From Flaccisagitta enflata (lineage: Eukaryota > Chaetognatha > Sagittoidea > Aphragmophora), in assembly GCA_965153355.1 (NCBI GenBank), contig OZ231127.1:54684001-54748000 (forward strand): 64,000 nt of DNA. The letters are read 5' to 3'. The position numbers and the translations under genes are program-made. Under the pieces are notes generated by a model. It did no database searches, had not been told where the DNA came from, and saw only the letters and a list, made by a program, of their open reading frames with translations. The first letter of the stretch is position 1. Each line of letters begins with the position of its first letter. This document shows, piece after piece, positions 11,649 through 25,070 of the stretch.

Positions 11649-11797
11649 ATATCTCCATTCATAACCCCAATCTTAATCGCATTCCTCTTTTTCCAGTTCA
11701 TTATCTTGACGTGTGTTCCTCTCTGTGACTTCCTGTCTAATTCTGACGCCACATCAACTCACATAGCACCAAATGTTTCTTCGATAGAATTTTTTGG

Positions 11798-11800
<3 letters not shown>

Positions 11801-11842
<42 letters not shown>
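11801..11842. repeat. (GA)n microsatellite
   Basis: Pure dinucleotide array, about 160 bp after a (CT)n array of opposite strand sense. Confidence 0.97.
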
Positions 11843-11847
<5 letters not shown>

Positions 11848-11983
11848 GAAAATATTTTTCGTTGTTTTTCGCGTTTAGGGAGTGAAAAATCGAAAAGGTT
11901 TTGGTCTGCTATGACATGACGTACATTTCAAGGTTCAAAAACTTGTTCTTTTGCTTCATTTTTATGTCTCTCTCTTTCTATAT

Positions 11984-12565
<582 letters not shown>

Positions 12566-12628
<63 letters not shown>
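12566..12628. repeat. (GA)n microsatellite
   Basis: Pure dinucleotide array. Confidence 0.98.
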
Positions 12629-12632
<4 letters not shown>

Positions 12633-12898
12633 GAAACATGTAATATATTTGCGAGGTTGAAAAAAAAAGTGAGTTGTGTTTTGAGGTTGGACAGTCATTG
12701 AGAGACCAAACGCGGCGAAGATTAAGCATCCTCCATAGATCATTGCCTCAGCTTTGAACTACACAGAGAAATAGGCAGCAAATGATTTACCGGTTACGAA
12801 TAAATTCATATGTTTTCCACTCTTTCAGGTTAATAAATTTCAAGCCAATCACCCCACTTTTCTCTCTCAATTCTACTTTTGTTGTTTTTCATCTTGTT

Positions 12899-12967
12899 CT
12901 TCCTCGTTTTTGTTCTTTTTCGTTTTCTTTTTCTTTTTCTCTTTTTTCCTATTTCCCTCTTGTTCTT
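12899..12967 (+). repeat. 69-bp exact copy of 11403-11471
   Basis: Both segments read CTTCCTCGTTTTTGTTCTTT at the start and CCCTCTTGTTCTT at the end, with no mismatch that I can find across 69 bases, although the sequence is not a simple repeat. The other copy lies inside the MITE at 11326-11576. Confidence 0.85.
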
Positions 12968-13040
12968 TTTGTTACTTTTGTTCTTCTTGTTCTACTTGTC
13001 CTTCTTGCAATATCTCTTCTTGCTCTTGTTTTTGTGTTCT

Positions 13041-13115
13041 TCTTTTTCTTTTTCTTTTTCTTTTTCTTTTTCTTTTTCTTTTTCTTTTTCTTTTTCTTTT
13101 TCTTTTTCTTTTTCT
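13041..13115. repeat. (CTTTTT)n microsatellite
   Basis: About 12 hexamer units directly downstream of the pyrimidine-rich 69-bp duplicate. Confidence 0.96.
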
Positions 13116-13145
13116 TCTTTTCCTTCATTTTCATCTTTTTTTAAA

Positions 13146-13266
13146 GGTGCGCCAAAGCACCTCTACAACTGGCTGTTTCCGTAGGTCTATCTGTCGGTCT
13201 GTCTGTCGATGACGCATTCGTTCGACGATCCACACGGCGTACCTTATTCGCCTACTTGGCCTTGTT
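13146..13266 (-). mobile_element. HL element, GGTGC-hairpin subfamily
   Basis: The right end is a hairpin GGTGCGCCAAAGCACC followed by CTCTACAACTGG and GTCTATCTGTCGGTCTGTCTGTCG. The left end (minus strand) is AACAAGGCCAAGTAGGCGAA. The architecture matches the main family while the stem sequence is different. Confidence 0.68.
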
Positions 13267-13310
13267 CAGTACGCCTTGTCTCGTACGCCTTCGCAGGTCT
13301 CTGGTTTATC

Positions 13311-13494
13311 AATACAAGACCAGATACACTGCTACCCCAGTCATGTGTTGGTGAGGAGGGTCAAAACAGAGAAGATCATTGGGGAATTTGGGCAGGAGTG
13401 ATGAACTCATAAACACCATAAACTATAAACGACCGCCAGACAAATGGACGGGCGGACATAGCTGGGTGTAGAGTCGCGTAGCACGCGACTTATA
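13311..13494 (+). mobile_element. HL element
   Basis: Left end ACAAGACCAGATACACTGCT, GGGCAGGAGTGATG, a CATAAACACCATAAAC core, GACAAATGGACGGGCGGAC, then TGTAGAGTCGCG and hairpin AGTCGCGTAGCACGCGACT. The A run is replaced by TATAA. Confidence 0.85.
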
Positions 13495-13556
13495 AGTTTA
13501 ATCTTAGTTTAAACAAATGTTAAGCAAAAGTTAACCAATTTTTTTAAAAAATTATC

Positions 13557-13960
13557 TGTGATATGAGTGAGATCTGTCATCTTCTTCCGATTTAGCGCTC
13601 TTGCATGAGGAAGAGCGCTCGAATTCTCCTTTCCAGAATTACGTGGTTGTTTTCTTAATTAGAAATTCCGTACTTCCGAAGAAATCGGATCTTTGTTAGA
13701 CTCGTACGCTTGCGTAGGTTTCTGGTTTGAAATTACAACATTCAGGCTATAAATAGAAGCACCTGTAAAAGTAAAACATCTAGGAAAGCCGCGGATCATA
13801 TTTAAACTCGGCCGTACTCGTAGGTGAAACGGGTGACTTTCGTGATGCGATTAAGCGCTCTTGCAATATGACGAACGCTGGCATTCAATTTCCTATCCAG
13901 AAATACATGTCTATTTTGGGAACATGCGTAGTTTCGTTCCTTTGTTAACACATATATATT
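13557..13960. repeat. Two diverged copies of an unclassified repeat
   Basis: 13557-13720 and 13826-13960 share GTGATGCGATTAAGCGCTCTTGCA-like blocks: GCGCTCTTGCA, AATTYYCTWTCCAGAA and CGTACGCTTGCGTAGG-like ends. Divergence is high; no boundaries or coding are visible. Confidence 0.5.
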
Positions 13961-14030
13961 TTTGGACCTTCCGAAGACATATGATCTGGGACCGTGACGT
14001 TTCTCTGCATTTGGCATTTTTCTTGAACGA

Positions 14031-14144
14031 ATAATCCGTGGTAAACTATCAAACTATCCAACTATCAAATAATCCGTGGTAAACTATCAAACTATCAAAC
14101 TATCAAATAATCCGTAGTAAACTATCAAACTATCAAACTGTCAA
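14031..14144. repeat. 38-bp tandem repeat, three copies
   Basis: Units start at 14031, 14069 and 14107 exactly 38 bp apart. Each is ATAATCCGTGGTAAACTATC followed by AAACTATC-type 8-mers. The three units differ at only a few bases. Confidence 0.95.
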
Positions 14145-14632
14145 GTTGCTAATATGGTATCCATTTCAGATAATGAAATTACCTCTTTTAATTGCTTTGT
14201 TTACATCTTTTTATTTCCGGTCCTGGATTTGGAATAGTTAAAATACTTTCCTAAATGGGGCATCCAAAAGAGTTCCAGTTGAACATTTTTTTTTAGCCTG
14301 AGGCGTGACATTACTTTCTTGGTCAGGAAGAAGGAAAAAAAAGATTTAAAAAAAAAAGACTAATCCTAGTAAAGCTAAGACAATATGAGCTTCACCTACG
14401 CAACCAGTGTTCTGATTTTTCTCCTATGCTAAGGGCTAAGTAAAAGCAAAGCAAAATAGGGAAATGTTATGAAATGTTATAGTTTTAATCAAATAACAAC
14501 CCGGGGTTTTTCACCCAATGCGCTATGGTTCTGTATGTTCGCTGGTTATGTGTACCCTTTAGAGGACACTTCCAAAAATTCAAGATGTATTGTATTCCTG
14601 CCAAACCTAGACCGCTACCTACCCTCTTCCAT

Positions 14633-14797
14633 AACAAGGCCGGATACACGGCAATGCAGTCGCGGACGGTTGGGCAGGAGCAGTAATGCAAAAAACCGCA
14701 CGGAATTCAAAAATGTGACGGATCTACCGACTTACCGACCTACCGACCTACCGACCGACACGGCAAGGTGTAGAGTCGCGTGTCCGCGACTGAAAAC
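14633..14797 (+). mobile_element. HL element, GTCGCGGAC subfamily
   Basis: Left end AACAAGGCCGGATACACGGC, subterminal CAGTCGCGGACGGTTGGGCA, core AATGCAAAAAACCGCACGGA, CCTACCGACCTACCGACC tract, GGTGTAGAG, and right hairpin AGTCGCGTGTCCGCGACT. The subterminal GTCGCGGAC is the exact inverse of the hairpin's second arm GTCCGCGAC. Confidence 0.92.
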
Positions 14798-15579
<782 letters not shown>

Positions 15580-15581
<2 letters not shown>

Positions 15582-15975
15582 CACTCTCTTTCGACCATAA
15601 TTTTCGAAAGTGAAAAGTTCTCATCGTAAATCAGGGGCGCTGCAGTGGTGGTTTTGTTTGGACGAGTTACACTTGTCTACCTCGTCACTTTCACCCTTTC
15701 TTTTGACATCATTCTGTACTTGGTTTCTCAGAAATGTTTCTCCAAGTAAGAGACACAATCTTCTCTCTTTTAACTAATTGGTCTGAAGTTCCCTTCTTCC
15801 GTCCCATATTTTCATAAAAATGACGAACAACGTACAATCTCGCACTTAGTTTTTCGGGATTTTACAAAATTTGCTAAACGTCTCATTAAAACGGTGGTGA
15901 AAACTTTGGTCATTACATTTTTACACATCCTAGTCCATATAGTCATTTCTTGCCCTCCCTGTTTGTCTGTCTTTT

Positions 15976-15979
<4 letters not shown>
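15580..15979. other. No gene recognised
   Basis: Unique sequence without a domain-bearing frame. Confidence 0.5.

Positions 15980-16031
<52 letters not shown>
15980..16031. repeat. (CT)n microsatellite
   Basis: Pure dinucleotide array. Confidence 0.97.
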
Positions 16032-16035
<4 letters not shown>

Positions 16036-16322
16036 TCTGACTCCCTCATTCAGCTTTCCTTCAATTCGCCATCACCACTCAAACGATCTTAAACGAGGTC
16101 GTTCTACGGCAATGTGAGAGTCATTTCCCGCTTTTAAAAGTCGTCACCGTCCAATTTAACCGTACAAAAGAAAAAAAACTGATTTTGTAATTGAGCAGTT
16201 GGTCGCGAAAAAAAAAATCATCAATTACAACAACAGCAGCAAAGAAATCGAGCACCGTCAGAAATTATTCGCATGAGCCAAAAAAAAAAAAAGCTTATTG
16301 AAAGTCATTGGTTAATAGTTAT

Positions 16323-16395
16323 TTCTTCCTTCCTTCCTGCCTTCCTTCCTTCCTTCGTTCTCTCCTTCCTTTCTTCCTTCTGTTTGCCCCTTCCT
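16323..16395. repeat. (CTTC)n, degenerate
   Basis: CCTT units with single-base changes. Confidence 0.85.
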
Positions 16396-16504
16396 TCATT
16401 TCAGTAATAAAACTTTTTTCTTTCTCCTGAAGAATGAAGACACTAGCTTAGGATAGATAGAAGTGATCAGGGAGGCGTAGATGAATTTCGCTCTCATAGA
16501 CTCA

Positions 16505-16542
16505 GTCTCTCTGTCTCTGTCTCTTTCTCTTTCTCTTTCTCT

Positions 16543-16630
<88 letters not shown>
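16505..16630. repeat. (CTTTCT)n then (CT)n
   Basis: Hexamer CTTTCT units grade into pure CT. Flanked to 16800 by CCGACAGACCGACGAACCGA, an HL-like GTCY remnant. Confidence 0.96.
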
Positions 16631-16633
<3 letters not shown>

Positions 16634-16799
16634 CTGTCAAGGACGGAATATTTCGTCACCCATGCGTGACCCACCGGCCGTCCACAGCCCATCCCACCGC
16701 TGGACAAACCGACAGACCGACGAACCGATAAACCGCGGCCTTGTCTGCTCATTAAGCTACATCTTTTCCTGTCGCCCAACCAGCCAACTGCATAAAACC

Positions 16800-17318
16800 G
16801 ACATCGAGACTACTTGAACCGTCAAAGGTAAGAGTCACTTTACTCCTCAAAGTTACATATGTTGAGTGTCGTACTCAACCTGCTTTAGTTGAGTTTTGTA
16901 GAACCGAAACGGCATTGCAAATAACACACTCAAACGGATTTGTAGAGTAGGAGTCAAATCAAAATACGTGCATATTGCACTAGCGCAATGAGCAATTCCC
17001 GTGTCGCCGTTAATCAACTGATGAGTTGAATTGAAAATTATTATTTAATACAAATTACTAAAGATCAGATCTGCACTTAAATGCACACTATGCGTTAATA
17101 GGGCTCCCATCCAATTATATTTATATGGCGAATTGTGTGTTGCATTTCGGCATTACCATTACATTAACCAGAGTGCGAGGCAATGGAACAGGGAACTTCT
17201 CTTTACTTCTTGCCTTCTTGTTTTATGTGCGTTTTTGCATCTGTATGAACGTTTTTAACCGTCCGTCAGTCAAAACATCCGTTGATCATGCGTCAGTCAT
17301 GATCAACGCAAAGAAGAA
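16800..17318. other. No gene recognised
   Basis: Mostly unique. Contains the palindrome GTTGAGTGTCGTACTCAAC near 16862. Short AT-rich frames only. Confidence 0.5.
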
Positions 17319-17554
17319 AACAAGGCCAGATACACGGCTACCCCAGCCGCGTGCGGGTGGGCAGGGACCATATTTGAGGTCACTGGATCATTTGGGCAGG
17401 AGCAGAGAGGCCAAAGATCGCAAAAAGCAGAAAAAAGTAAAGTGTGACGGATGGACGGACGGACGGACGGTCGGACCGACGGTCGGACCGATGGACGGAC
17501 CGACGGACAGACCGACAAAGCGGGGTGTTGAGTAGCGTAGAACGCGACTAAAAA
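17319..17554 (+). mobile_element. HL element with (GGAC)n tract
   Basis: Left end AACAAGGCCAGATACACGGC, CCAGCCGCGTGCGGGTGGGC, CATTTGGGCAGGAGCAGAGA, a GGACGGAC/GACCGACG tract (17451-17515), GGGGTGTTGAGTAGCG, and an imperfect hairpin AGTAGCGTAGAACGCGACT followed by AAAAA. Confidence 0.9.
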
Positions 17555-17720
17555 GAGTTTTTCAAAAAGTGAAAGACAAAGGTTAAGCGTTTGTACTTGC
17601 TGTTGCGGCGATGGACGCACTGTTGACTGTTGTGCCCTCAAAGCGCACTTGCTCTTGGTTTCCGTCAAACGATGTGACGGATGGCGATTTGTCGATGCCG
17701 TCGTCTCGGTATACGACGTC

Positions 17721-17922
17721 ATACAGCGTCCCACAGCGCCACACCGTCACACAGCGCCACACAGCGCCACAGAGCATCACACAGCGCCACACAGCGTCCC
17801 ACAGCGCCCCACAGCTCCACACAGCGTCCCACAGTGCCACACAGCGTCCAACAGCGCCACACAGCGTAACACACCGCCATAGAGCGTCACACAGCGCCCC
17901 ACAACGCCACACAGCGCCATAA
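17721..17922. repeat. 10-bp minisatellite, ACAGCGCCAC
   Basis: About 20 consecutive 10-bp units with changes mainly at positions 7-9 (CGTCCC, CATCAC, CTCCAC); the period is almost strictly 10. It produces repetitive SATQRHTAPH-like frames on the plus strand and cysteine/valine-rich frames on the minus strand; none is a gene. Confidence 0.95.
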
Positions 17923-18014
17923 CTGCGGCCGACAACATCATTAACAAGTAAATTATGCCAAATTCCATGAGTTGTAACGCGCACTCCAACCGGAGATACC
18001 AAGAAAGAAGGCCG

Positions 18015-18017
<3 letters not shown>

Positions 18018-18074
<57 letters not shown>
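18018..18074. repeat. (CT)n microsatellite
   Basis: Faces a (GA)n array 88 bp downstream, so the two can pair as a long hairpin. Confidence 0.98.
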
Positions 18075-18078
<4 letters not shown>

Positions 18079-18158
18079 CTCTCCTCTTTCTCCTCCCCCT
18101 GCCCCTAGCCTAGTATTGGTGTAGGGCTGTTAGTGTGACTACCATCGAAAGAAATAGT

Positions 18159-18282
<124 letters not shown>

Positions 18283-18425
18283 GACAAACAGACAGCCAGC
18301 AAGAGAGAGACGCTCATATACCCGCAATTGAGAGTCCTCGAGAATGCAGGGAAGCGAAGAAAAAAGATAGTAGGGGTGGAACAGAAGAAGAGGGCGCAGA
18401 GAGAATACGGTTTAGGCCATGAAAT

Positions 18426-18569
18426 TGAATGAATGAATGAATGAATGAATGACTGAATGAATGAATGAATGAATGAATGAATTACTGAAAGAAAGAAAGA
18501 ATAAATGAATGAATGAATGAATGAATGAATGAATGAATGAATGAATGAATGAATGAATGAATGAATGAT
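18426..18569. repeat. (GAAT)n microsatellite
   Basis: Tetranucleotide array interrupted by GACTGAAT and by ACTGAAAGAAAGAAAG near 18482-18502. Confidence 0.97.
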
Positions 18570-18608
18570 TGAATAAGTGAAAAAAAGACAGAAAGAAAGA
18601 TAGGAAGA

Positions 18609-18610
<2 letters not shown>

Positions 18611-18653
<43 letters not shown>

Positions 18654-18683
18654 AAAAAAGAAAGAGAAAGAAAGAAAGAAATA

Positions 18684-18767
<84 letters not shown>

Positions 18768-18770
18768 AAA
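18611..18770. repeat. (GAAA)n microsatellite
   Basis: Tetranucleotide array with a few A insertions. Confidence 0.97.
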
Positions 18771-18968
18771 AAGAAAAGAAAGGGAGAAGGGCTCACTGGG
18801 AGGAATTACGGCAGTGAGATGAAACCAAGTGAGGCGAAGGTGAATGTAGAGGAAGAAGAGAAGCAGCGAGAAGGATAAGAGGAGGAGGGGCAGGAGGAGG
18901 ATTGAGGGAGGAACGGCCGTAAAGGTAAGTTAGTCTCTAGAGGAAAAGTGTGGGAGAAAAAGAATGAG

Positions 18969-19204
<236 letters not shown>

Positions 19205-19210
19205 AACACA

Positions 19211-20371
19211 CTTTAGACGGACACGCCAGCGCAAAGTCACGATAGCCAGAGTGAAAAGAAGAAAATCGAAAACAAATAAATAATAGAATATACAACGGAT
19301 AAAAAAACTCTGTTATGTCGATCATCACAATGGTCTCACATGGTGGAAAGCAAATGCAAAAACATTGGAAGCAGAGAAATGAATAGAATGAAAGAATAAG
19401 CGTAGACCAGAGACGCATATGTATTCGTCCTTGACGCCTTGGTTCCGGCTATCGCATAGAGAAAAATACTAAGCGTGATGTCACAATCGACAACCGGGAA
19501 CAAAAAAAAAAGGAGGACGCTTAGTTACGGGCGACCCTCCGCTTCGGTCGAGATAGAAAACCGATAAACTCTTCAGATCATGCGTCGTAGTATTGGATTT
19601 TTTGTGTGTGTGTCTGTGTGTCGCGCACTATTCTTCTGTCTTTTTGTTTTCTTTTTTTACTTTCTCCCATTCTTTATCCTTTTCAAATTTTCAACCTCTC
19701 CACTCCCTTCCTCCCCCCCCCCTCCGCCGTGTTTTCCTTTGTGGTCTGACTGTTTGTTTGTCTATATGCCAGTATCTCTGTTGTGTTGTTTGGGAGCAAT
19801 GCACAAACATCACTGAGATGGTCAATTTGATTTGGCTCTCCAATCTTGCAACAGCCGACAGTTATAAATTTACAAGGGAGAACGAAAGGCTGAAGACACG
19901 GTTTCGATCATTCGCCTATGGTAGGGTAGACTGTAGAAACAGTGAAGCGGTGAAAACTTCCCGAGAACATTCGATGGAAACAACCGGGAAAAATCTGATC
20001 GTTAACGCACAAATGAAAATATGATAGATTGAATACACTGAGGCTAAGATTAAACAACTATAATGCAAAGGAGATTAGTCACCGTTCAGCACGGAATTTT
20101 ACATCAGCTTTGACTCCACAACTGGTAAGCGCCAAATATTGGCTTTGACTGGCCAACGCCAAAAAATCGGCCTTGACCAAAATTGACCGTCCTTTCAGAC
20201 CTCATACATCGATTTTTCAATAATTTATATAAAAAAAAAGAAGAAGCGAGCGTGGTTCTTGCTTCGTCCCTGACACATTCCGTGTCACCAATATCTTTTT
20301 ATTCAAAAGGAGAGAGAGAGAGAGAGAGAGAGAAATGTCGCGTTCCGGGATGGACTCTCGCAAAAAGAAGC
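19211..20371. other. No gene recognised
   Basis: Mostly unique. It holds a C-run at 19709, a short (GA)n at about 20310-20333 and GCCAAATATTGGC-type short repeats at 20128-20180. Frames 19580-20024 show no domain. Confidence 0.5.
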
Positions 20372-20373
20372 TA

Positions 20374-22396
20374 CAGTACGAGAATCAAAGAACTGGGTAA
20401 CTGGAGGGAAGCCATATCTGTAAAACGGCTACGATTCATGATAAAATTTTTTACCAAAAAATGCACCTATAGGTGTACTATGTTGTTTAAGGTTTTGGAG
20501 ACATTTCAACAAATTCATTTTTTTTTGTCAAAAATTTTTTTTTTCAGTTTTTGGCTGATTTTGACCACAAAAATTACACTAAAAAAAAATTCTTTCATGT
20601 GTATATTAGTTAGATAGTTTAACACAAATTTCATTTTTTGTTGGGGATGTTCCGCCAATTTTTGTGGCTATGGCACCCAAAACTAAAAAAAACACAAAAA
20701 GTGGGATATTTCCTAAGATTTTCAATAAAAACCCTTGATTTTTGGTGTGGTAGTAGTTTAAGGATTCACTAATAAGTGTGCAAAATTTCAGCTCTTAAAA
20801 TGAATTTTTGATACAGTTATGAAATTTTGAATTTTTCACAAAATGCGATGTAGGACAATTTTTGGTCAAAAATTGTTTTTTCACATAAAAAATTTTGCCA
20901 ATTGTTATTTTTTGATAAAATAAATAACAAATTATGAGTTTCTAAAAAAATTTTTGAACTAGCCCTCTTATTAAAAAAAATTTTTTCTCAAAATTTGTGA
21001 AAATGACCCATTTTTTGAAGTTGTATAAAAACTGTTCCTGCCATCCGATCATCTTCATTTATGGTGGAGTTGTTACCTGTTATCTACCCTAATTTCACCT
21101 AAAATTTGAGCTCACTGCGACTAATGGTTGCGGAGATATTGACGTTCAAAGTTACTTGGTCAGAGCAAAATCAGCAAAATTGGCATTTTGGCCATTTTTG
21201 AGCTTTTATAAAATTGTATTTTTTCCTTCACACACCTCCATTTTGGCTGAAGTTACTCATTTTTATGCATATATTCATATTGCAAAATTTCACACTTGTC
21301 AGTCAAGCCGTTTTACAGTTATGGTGGTCCAAAGTTTCAAAAAATGCAAATTTTTCAATCAAATCTTAGGCGGAAAAATCAGCGAAAATTTTTCAAAAAA
21401 AGGTCTCCAAAGGGGGGGTCCAAAAAATTAGAAATTATTTTATTTTTCCCAACTCAAAAACCCTGATGAAAACTTTTTTTTCAATTTGGACCACCATAAC
21501 TGTAAAACAAGTGTGAAATTTTGGAATATGAATATTTGCATAAACATGAGTTACTTCAGCCAAAATGGAGGTGTGTGAAGGAAAAAATACAATTTTATGC
21601 AAGCTCAAAAATGGCCAAAATGCCAATTTTGCTTGTTTTTGCTCTGGCAAAGTAACTTTGAACGTCAATATCTCCACTACTGTTAGTCGCAGTGAGTAAC
21701 AACTCCACCAAAAATGAAGATGATCGGATGACAGGAACAGTTTTTATTCAACTTCAAAAAATAGGTCATTTTCACAAATTTTGAGAAAAAAATTTTTTTA
21801 ATAAGAGGGCTAGTTCAAATCTTTTTTTAGAAACTCCTAATTTGTTATCTATTTTATCAAAAAATAACAATTGACAAATTTTTTTATTTGAAAAAAAAAA
21901 TTTTGACCTAAAAACTTCCTACATTGCATTTTGTTAAAAATTTTAAATTTCATGACTGTATCAAAAATTCATTTTAAGAACTGAAATTTTGCACACTTAT
22001 TAGTAAATCCTAAAACTACTACCACACCAAAGATCAAGGGATTTTGTTGAAAATCTTAGGAAATATACCACTTTTTGTGTTTTTTGAGTTTTGGGTGCCA
22101 TAGCCACAAAAATTGGCGGAAAATCCCCAACAAAAAATGAAATTTGTGTTAACGCATCTAACTAACATACATATGAAAGAATTTTTTTTTAGTGTGATTT
22201 TTGTGGTCAAAATCAGCCAAAAACAGAAAAAAAATTTTTGGACAAAAAAAAAAGAATTTGTTGGAATGGCTCCAAAACCTTAAACAACATAGTACACCTA
22301 TAGGTGCATTTTGTGGTAAAAAATTTGATCATGAATCCTAGCCGTTTTACAGATATGGCTTCCCTCCAGTTACCCAGTTCTTTGATTCTCGTACTG
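20374..22396. mobile_element. 2.0-kb near-palindromic TA-flanked element
   Basis: The arms 20374 to about 21335 and about 21485 to 22396 are inverted copies over roughly 0.9 kb each, with scattered mismatches and small indels. Termini are CAGTACGAGAATCAAAGAAC and its inverse GTTCTTTGATTCTCGTACTG, flanked by TA at 20372-20373 and 22397-22398. CAGT termini plus TA are typical of Tc1/mariner elements. There is no transposase. The frames 21156-21431 (+) and 21435-21677 (-) encode nearly the same sequence because they are the two arms, so neither is a gene. Only about 150 bp in the centre is unpaired. Confidence 0.9.
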
Positions 22397-22398
22397 TA

Positions 22399-23441
22399 TG
22401 CAATAGCACCACAGCTGCTCTTTTAAGCACGCATCTCCTCTACGAACTGCCTGTGTAAGTCAGCAAAATTGCAATAATCCAATGTGACACGAGAGAAAGT
22501 CTCAGGAGCATTTGGCTAATGGGTTCCGCAACAGTGACATCTCACTGATGTAAGTTGCCAAGATACAACGAGATTGGGTGAGAAATGGCATAGCTTAAAA
22601 AACCATCGCCGCCACTATAGTCGGCTTCGTCAACGTCAACGTCGTCATCGTCTTCGTCGTCGGTATGATCGTTTCCTTCATTGCCTCACCTCGTTAACTC
22701 CCGTTTTCCCTTCTCATTAGTGAATTCTACAATCCTCACCATTTTCTACGTAATCACTCGTGAATATTTCTAACGAAATTTTCCATTTAAACATAAATTC
22801 ATGAAAAGGATTTATGTGGTCCTTCCAATGAAATATCTAGTCACGCTGCGTCATTGTCTTTTGATAGTGCCAAATTACGCTTGGACGATGTCGCGGTCTG
22901 TGTGACAATGATAAAGTCATTTCTCATTGTTCACGTACAAGGTCTTTGAAAACTCCATCAAATCGAAAGGCAAAGTTGTACTTATTTAAGTAGGTTTTAA
23001 TGATGCCGACAAGTTAGTTTCATCGAATGATGAAACGCGGGGCGTTTTGTATGTCCGTCGTCTTGTTGAAATCAACATCTGCTAGCTGCTCCGGAAGTGG
23101 AAAATTTGCGTGGAAAAAGGCGCCTCAAGTTCTTTACTTGATCTCTGTGCCACTCAGTGATAAATTAAAAACGTTTTTTACGCCCGAGAGCCTAACGAGG
23201 TTTTTTTTTCATGTTGTGACTTGTGCGCTCGCTTCTCTTAAAGTCAAATTTGTCTTTAGATGCCCGCGAGTCGGCTTATTGGTCGGTTGGAATGATAACA
23301 AGGCTATGTTGGATGGTCGTTGCTCCTTAACACCTGCCAAAGTGCTTGACTAGACATTCTACGTTCATGCCCCTGCCCACCCTTGCAGCCATATAAATTC
23401 AGAGTGAAATTGCGTGGCTCTTATGCAAACAGCACGCCCGT

Positions 23442-23443
<2 letters not shown>
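22399..23443. other. No gene recognised
   Basis: Includes a CGTC-rich patch (22625-22665). Frame 23027-23353 (108 codons) has no recognisable domain and no repeat bias; it is the least repeat-like frame in this stretch but remains unsupported. Confidence 0.45.

Positions 23444-23519
<76 letters not shown>
23444..23519. repeat. (CT)n microsatellite
   Basis: One TTTCTC interruption near 23472. Confidence 0.97.
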
Positions 23520-23522
<3 letters not shown>

Positions 23523-23744
23523 TTTGAGTTCATTTAAGTTTCTGCAAAGGTAACATTCATTAAGTTGTTGAGGTAATTAGTCGTTTTTGCGTCATACTTA
23601 GATATATTCTTTGCTGTTTGAAGCAAAGCACTTATTGAAATTTCCTTTTATCTTTCTTTTTTTTCAGTTTTCACTGAGAAAGAAGATAGGATGTTTTCTT
23701 GTTTATCGGAACGGCGGGAAGAAAATGAAAGTGAAAAGAGAGAA

Positions 23745-23868
<124 letters not shown>

Positions 23869-23989
23869 GATGGAGTGGATTAAGAAGGATGAGAATTATT
23901 GGTAAGGAAGAAAATAGATAGAGAAAAAGTAGTGTTAGGTGAAGGTGCCATATCGGGTGTGATGGTGCTATGAATAACATGGAAATGAT

Positions 23990-25070
23990 GGAGGAGGGAG
24001 TAGAAAGATAGAGACAGTAAAGGAAGAGGGGAAATGGTAATGGTAGGGGCGAAGGATGGTAAAGAAGGAGAGGAATGGTTGTAGCAGGGAGACAGAAAGA
24101 TCAAATTGGTGAAGATCTGATATCTGGTCCATGACAAATGGGGTAAATGGTAGAGGAGGTTAGGAATGGTGAAGACGAGGGAATAACACCTCTCACAAAA
24201 TTAGGCGAACTGGGATCAGAACTTGTCCATAATTGCGTTTTAATGTCCAAAACAGGAGTTCTTGTTAATGATCATTTCAAAATATGTTATTCTCATGAGG
24301 ATTCTACAAAAAAACTTTAAGTCTTGACAACCAATAGCTGTCAATAGCTTCATTAAATGATATCATGCAAATTTGAGGTTTAATTAAGCTTCAAATTTGT
24401 TGCTAGAACCATTGTACATGACAAGGGGTTTCAATTTTGTTGGCAGCTGTCATTGACTGTATCTTGGTACTGTTGACTCATTTCTATCTGTCAGTGACAA
24501 AATTTTCTCGTCAAAATCAGTCAAAATGAGGATTCGGCCTTGAGTGCCCTCCTCAAATATTTCACTGGATTTTTGGCATAACACATTCTGAGAGCCACGC
24601 ACTTGCCCGGGTACACAATTTCGCGCTGGTTTGCGAACATACTATATTTTAGCTTCCTCTGTGTCAAATTTCAGCACAGAGAATGCGTTATTTCTATCAA
24701 TTTTAATCATTTTACCAGTTCGTTTAATTATGTGAGAGGTGTTAGATAGACTAAAATGGTGAAGATCTGATATCCATTGCGTAACAAATGGGGGTAGATG
24801 GTAGCGCAGGTTAGGAATGGTGGAGACGATTGAATAGAAAGATTAAAATGTTGAGGATCTGATATCCGGTGCATGACAAATGGGGGTAAATGGTAAAGGA
24901 GGTTAGGAATGGTGGAGAGGGAATAGATAGACTAAAATGGTAGCGATCTGAAATCCGGTGCATGACAAATGGGGATAGATGGTAGAGGAGCGGGGGAACA
25001 GTGGAGACGAGTGAATAGAAAGATTAAAATGGTGAAGATCTGATATCCGGTGCATGACAAATGGGGGTCA
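23990..25070. repeat. About 90-bp tandem repeat interrupted by a MITE
   Basis: Unit: AGATAGACTAAAATGGTGAA, GATCTGATATCCGGTGCATG, ACAAATGGGGGTAAATGG, TAGAGGAGGTTAGGAATGG, TGGAGACGAGTGAAT. Clear units begin near 24090, 24744, 24836, 24926 and 25019; those before 24090 are degenerate. The unit starting near 24090 is split from the next by the TA-flanked MITE at 24186-24742. Confidence 0.92.
24186..24742 (+). mobile_element. TA-flanked MITE with ACACCTCTCACA termini, copy 1
   Basis: Termini ACACCTCTCACAAAATTAGG and, inverted, TAATTATGTGAGAGGTGT, about 29-bp imperfect TIRs. TA is duplicated at 24184-24185 and 24743-24744. The junction GGGAA-TA-element-TA-GATAGAC matches the uninterrupted GGGAATAGATAGAC of the tandem unit at about 24920-24933, which proves the insertion site. 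Non-coding, 557 bp. A deleted relative lies at 63347-63644. Confidence 0.95.

Noticed and set aside
21156-21677. Two opposite-strand frames with near-identical protein sequence
   Set aside because: They are the two arms of the inverted-repeat element; similarity reflects DNA symmetry, not duplicated genes.
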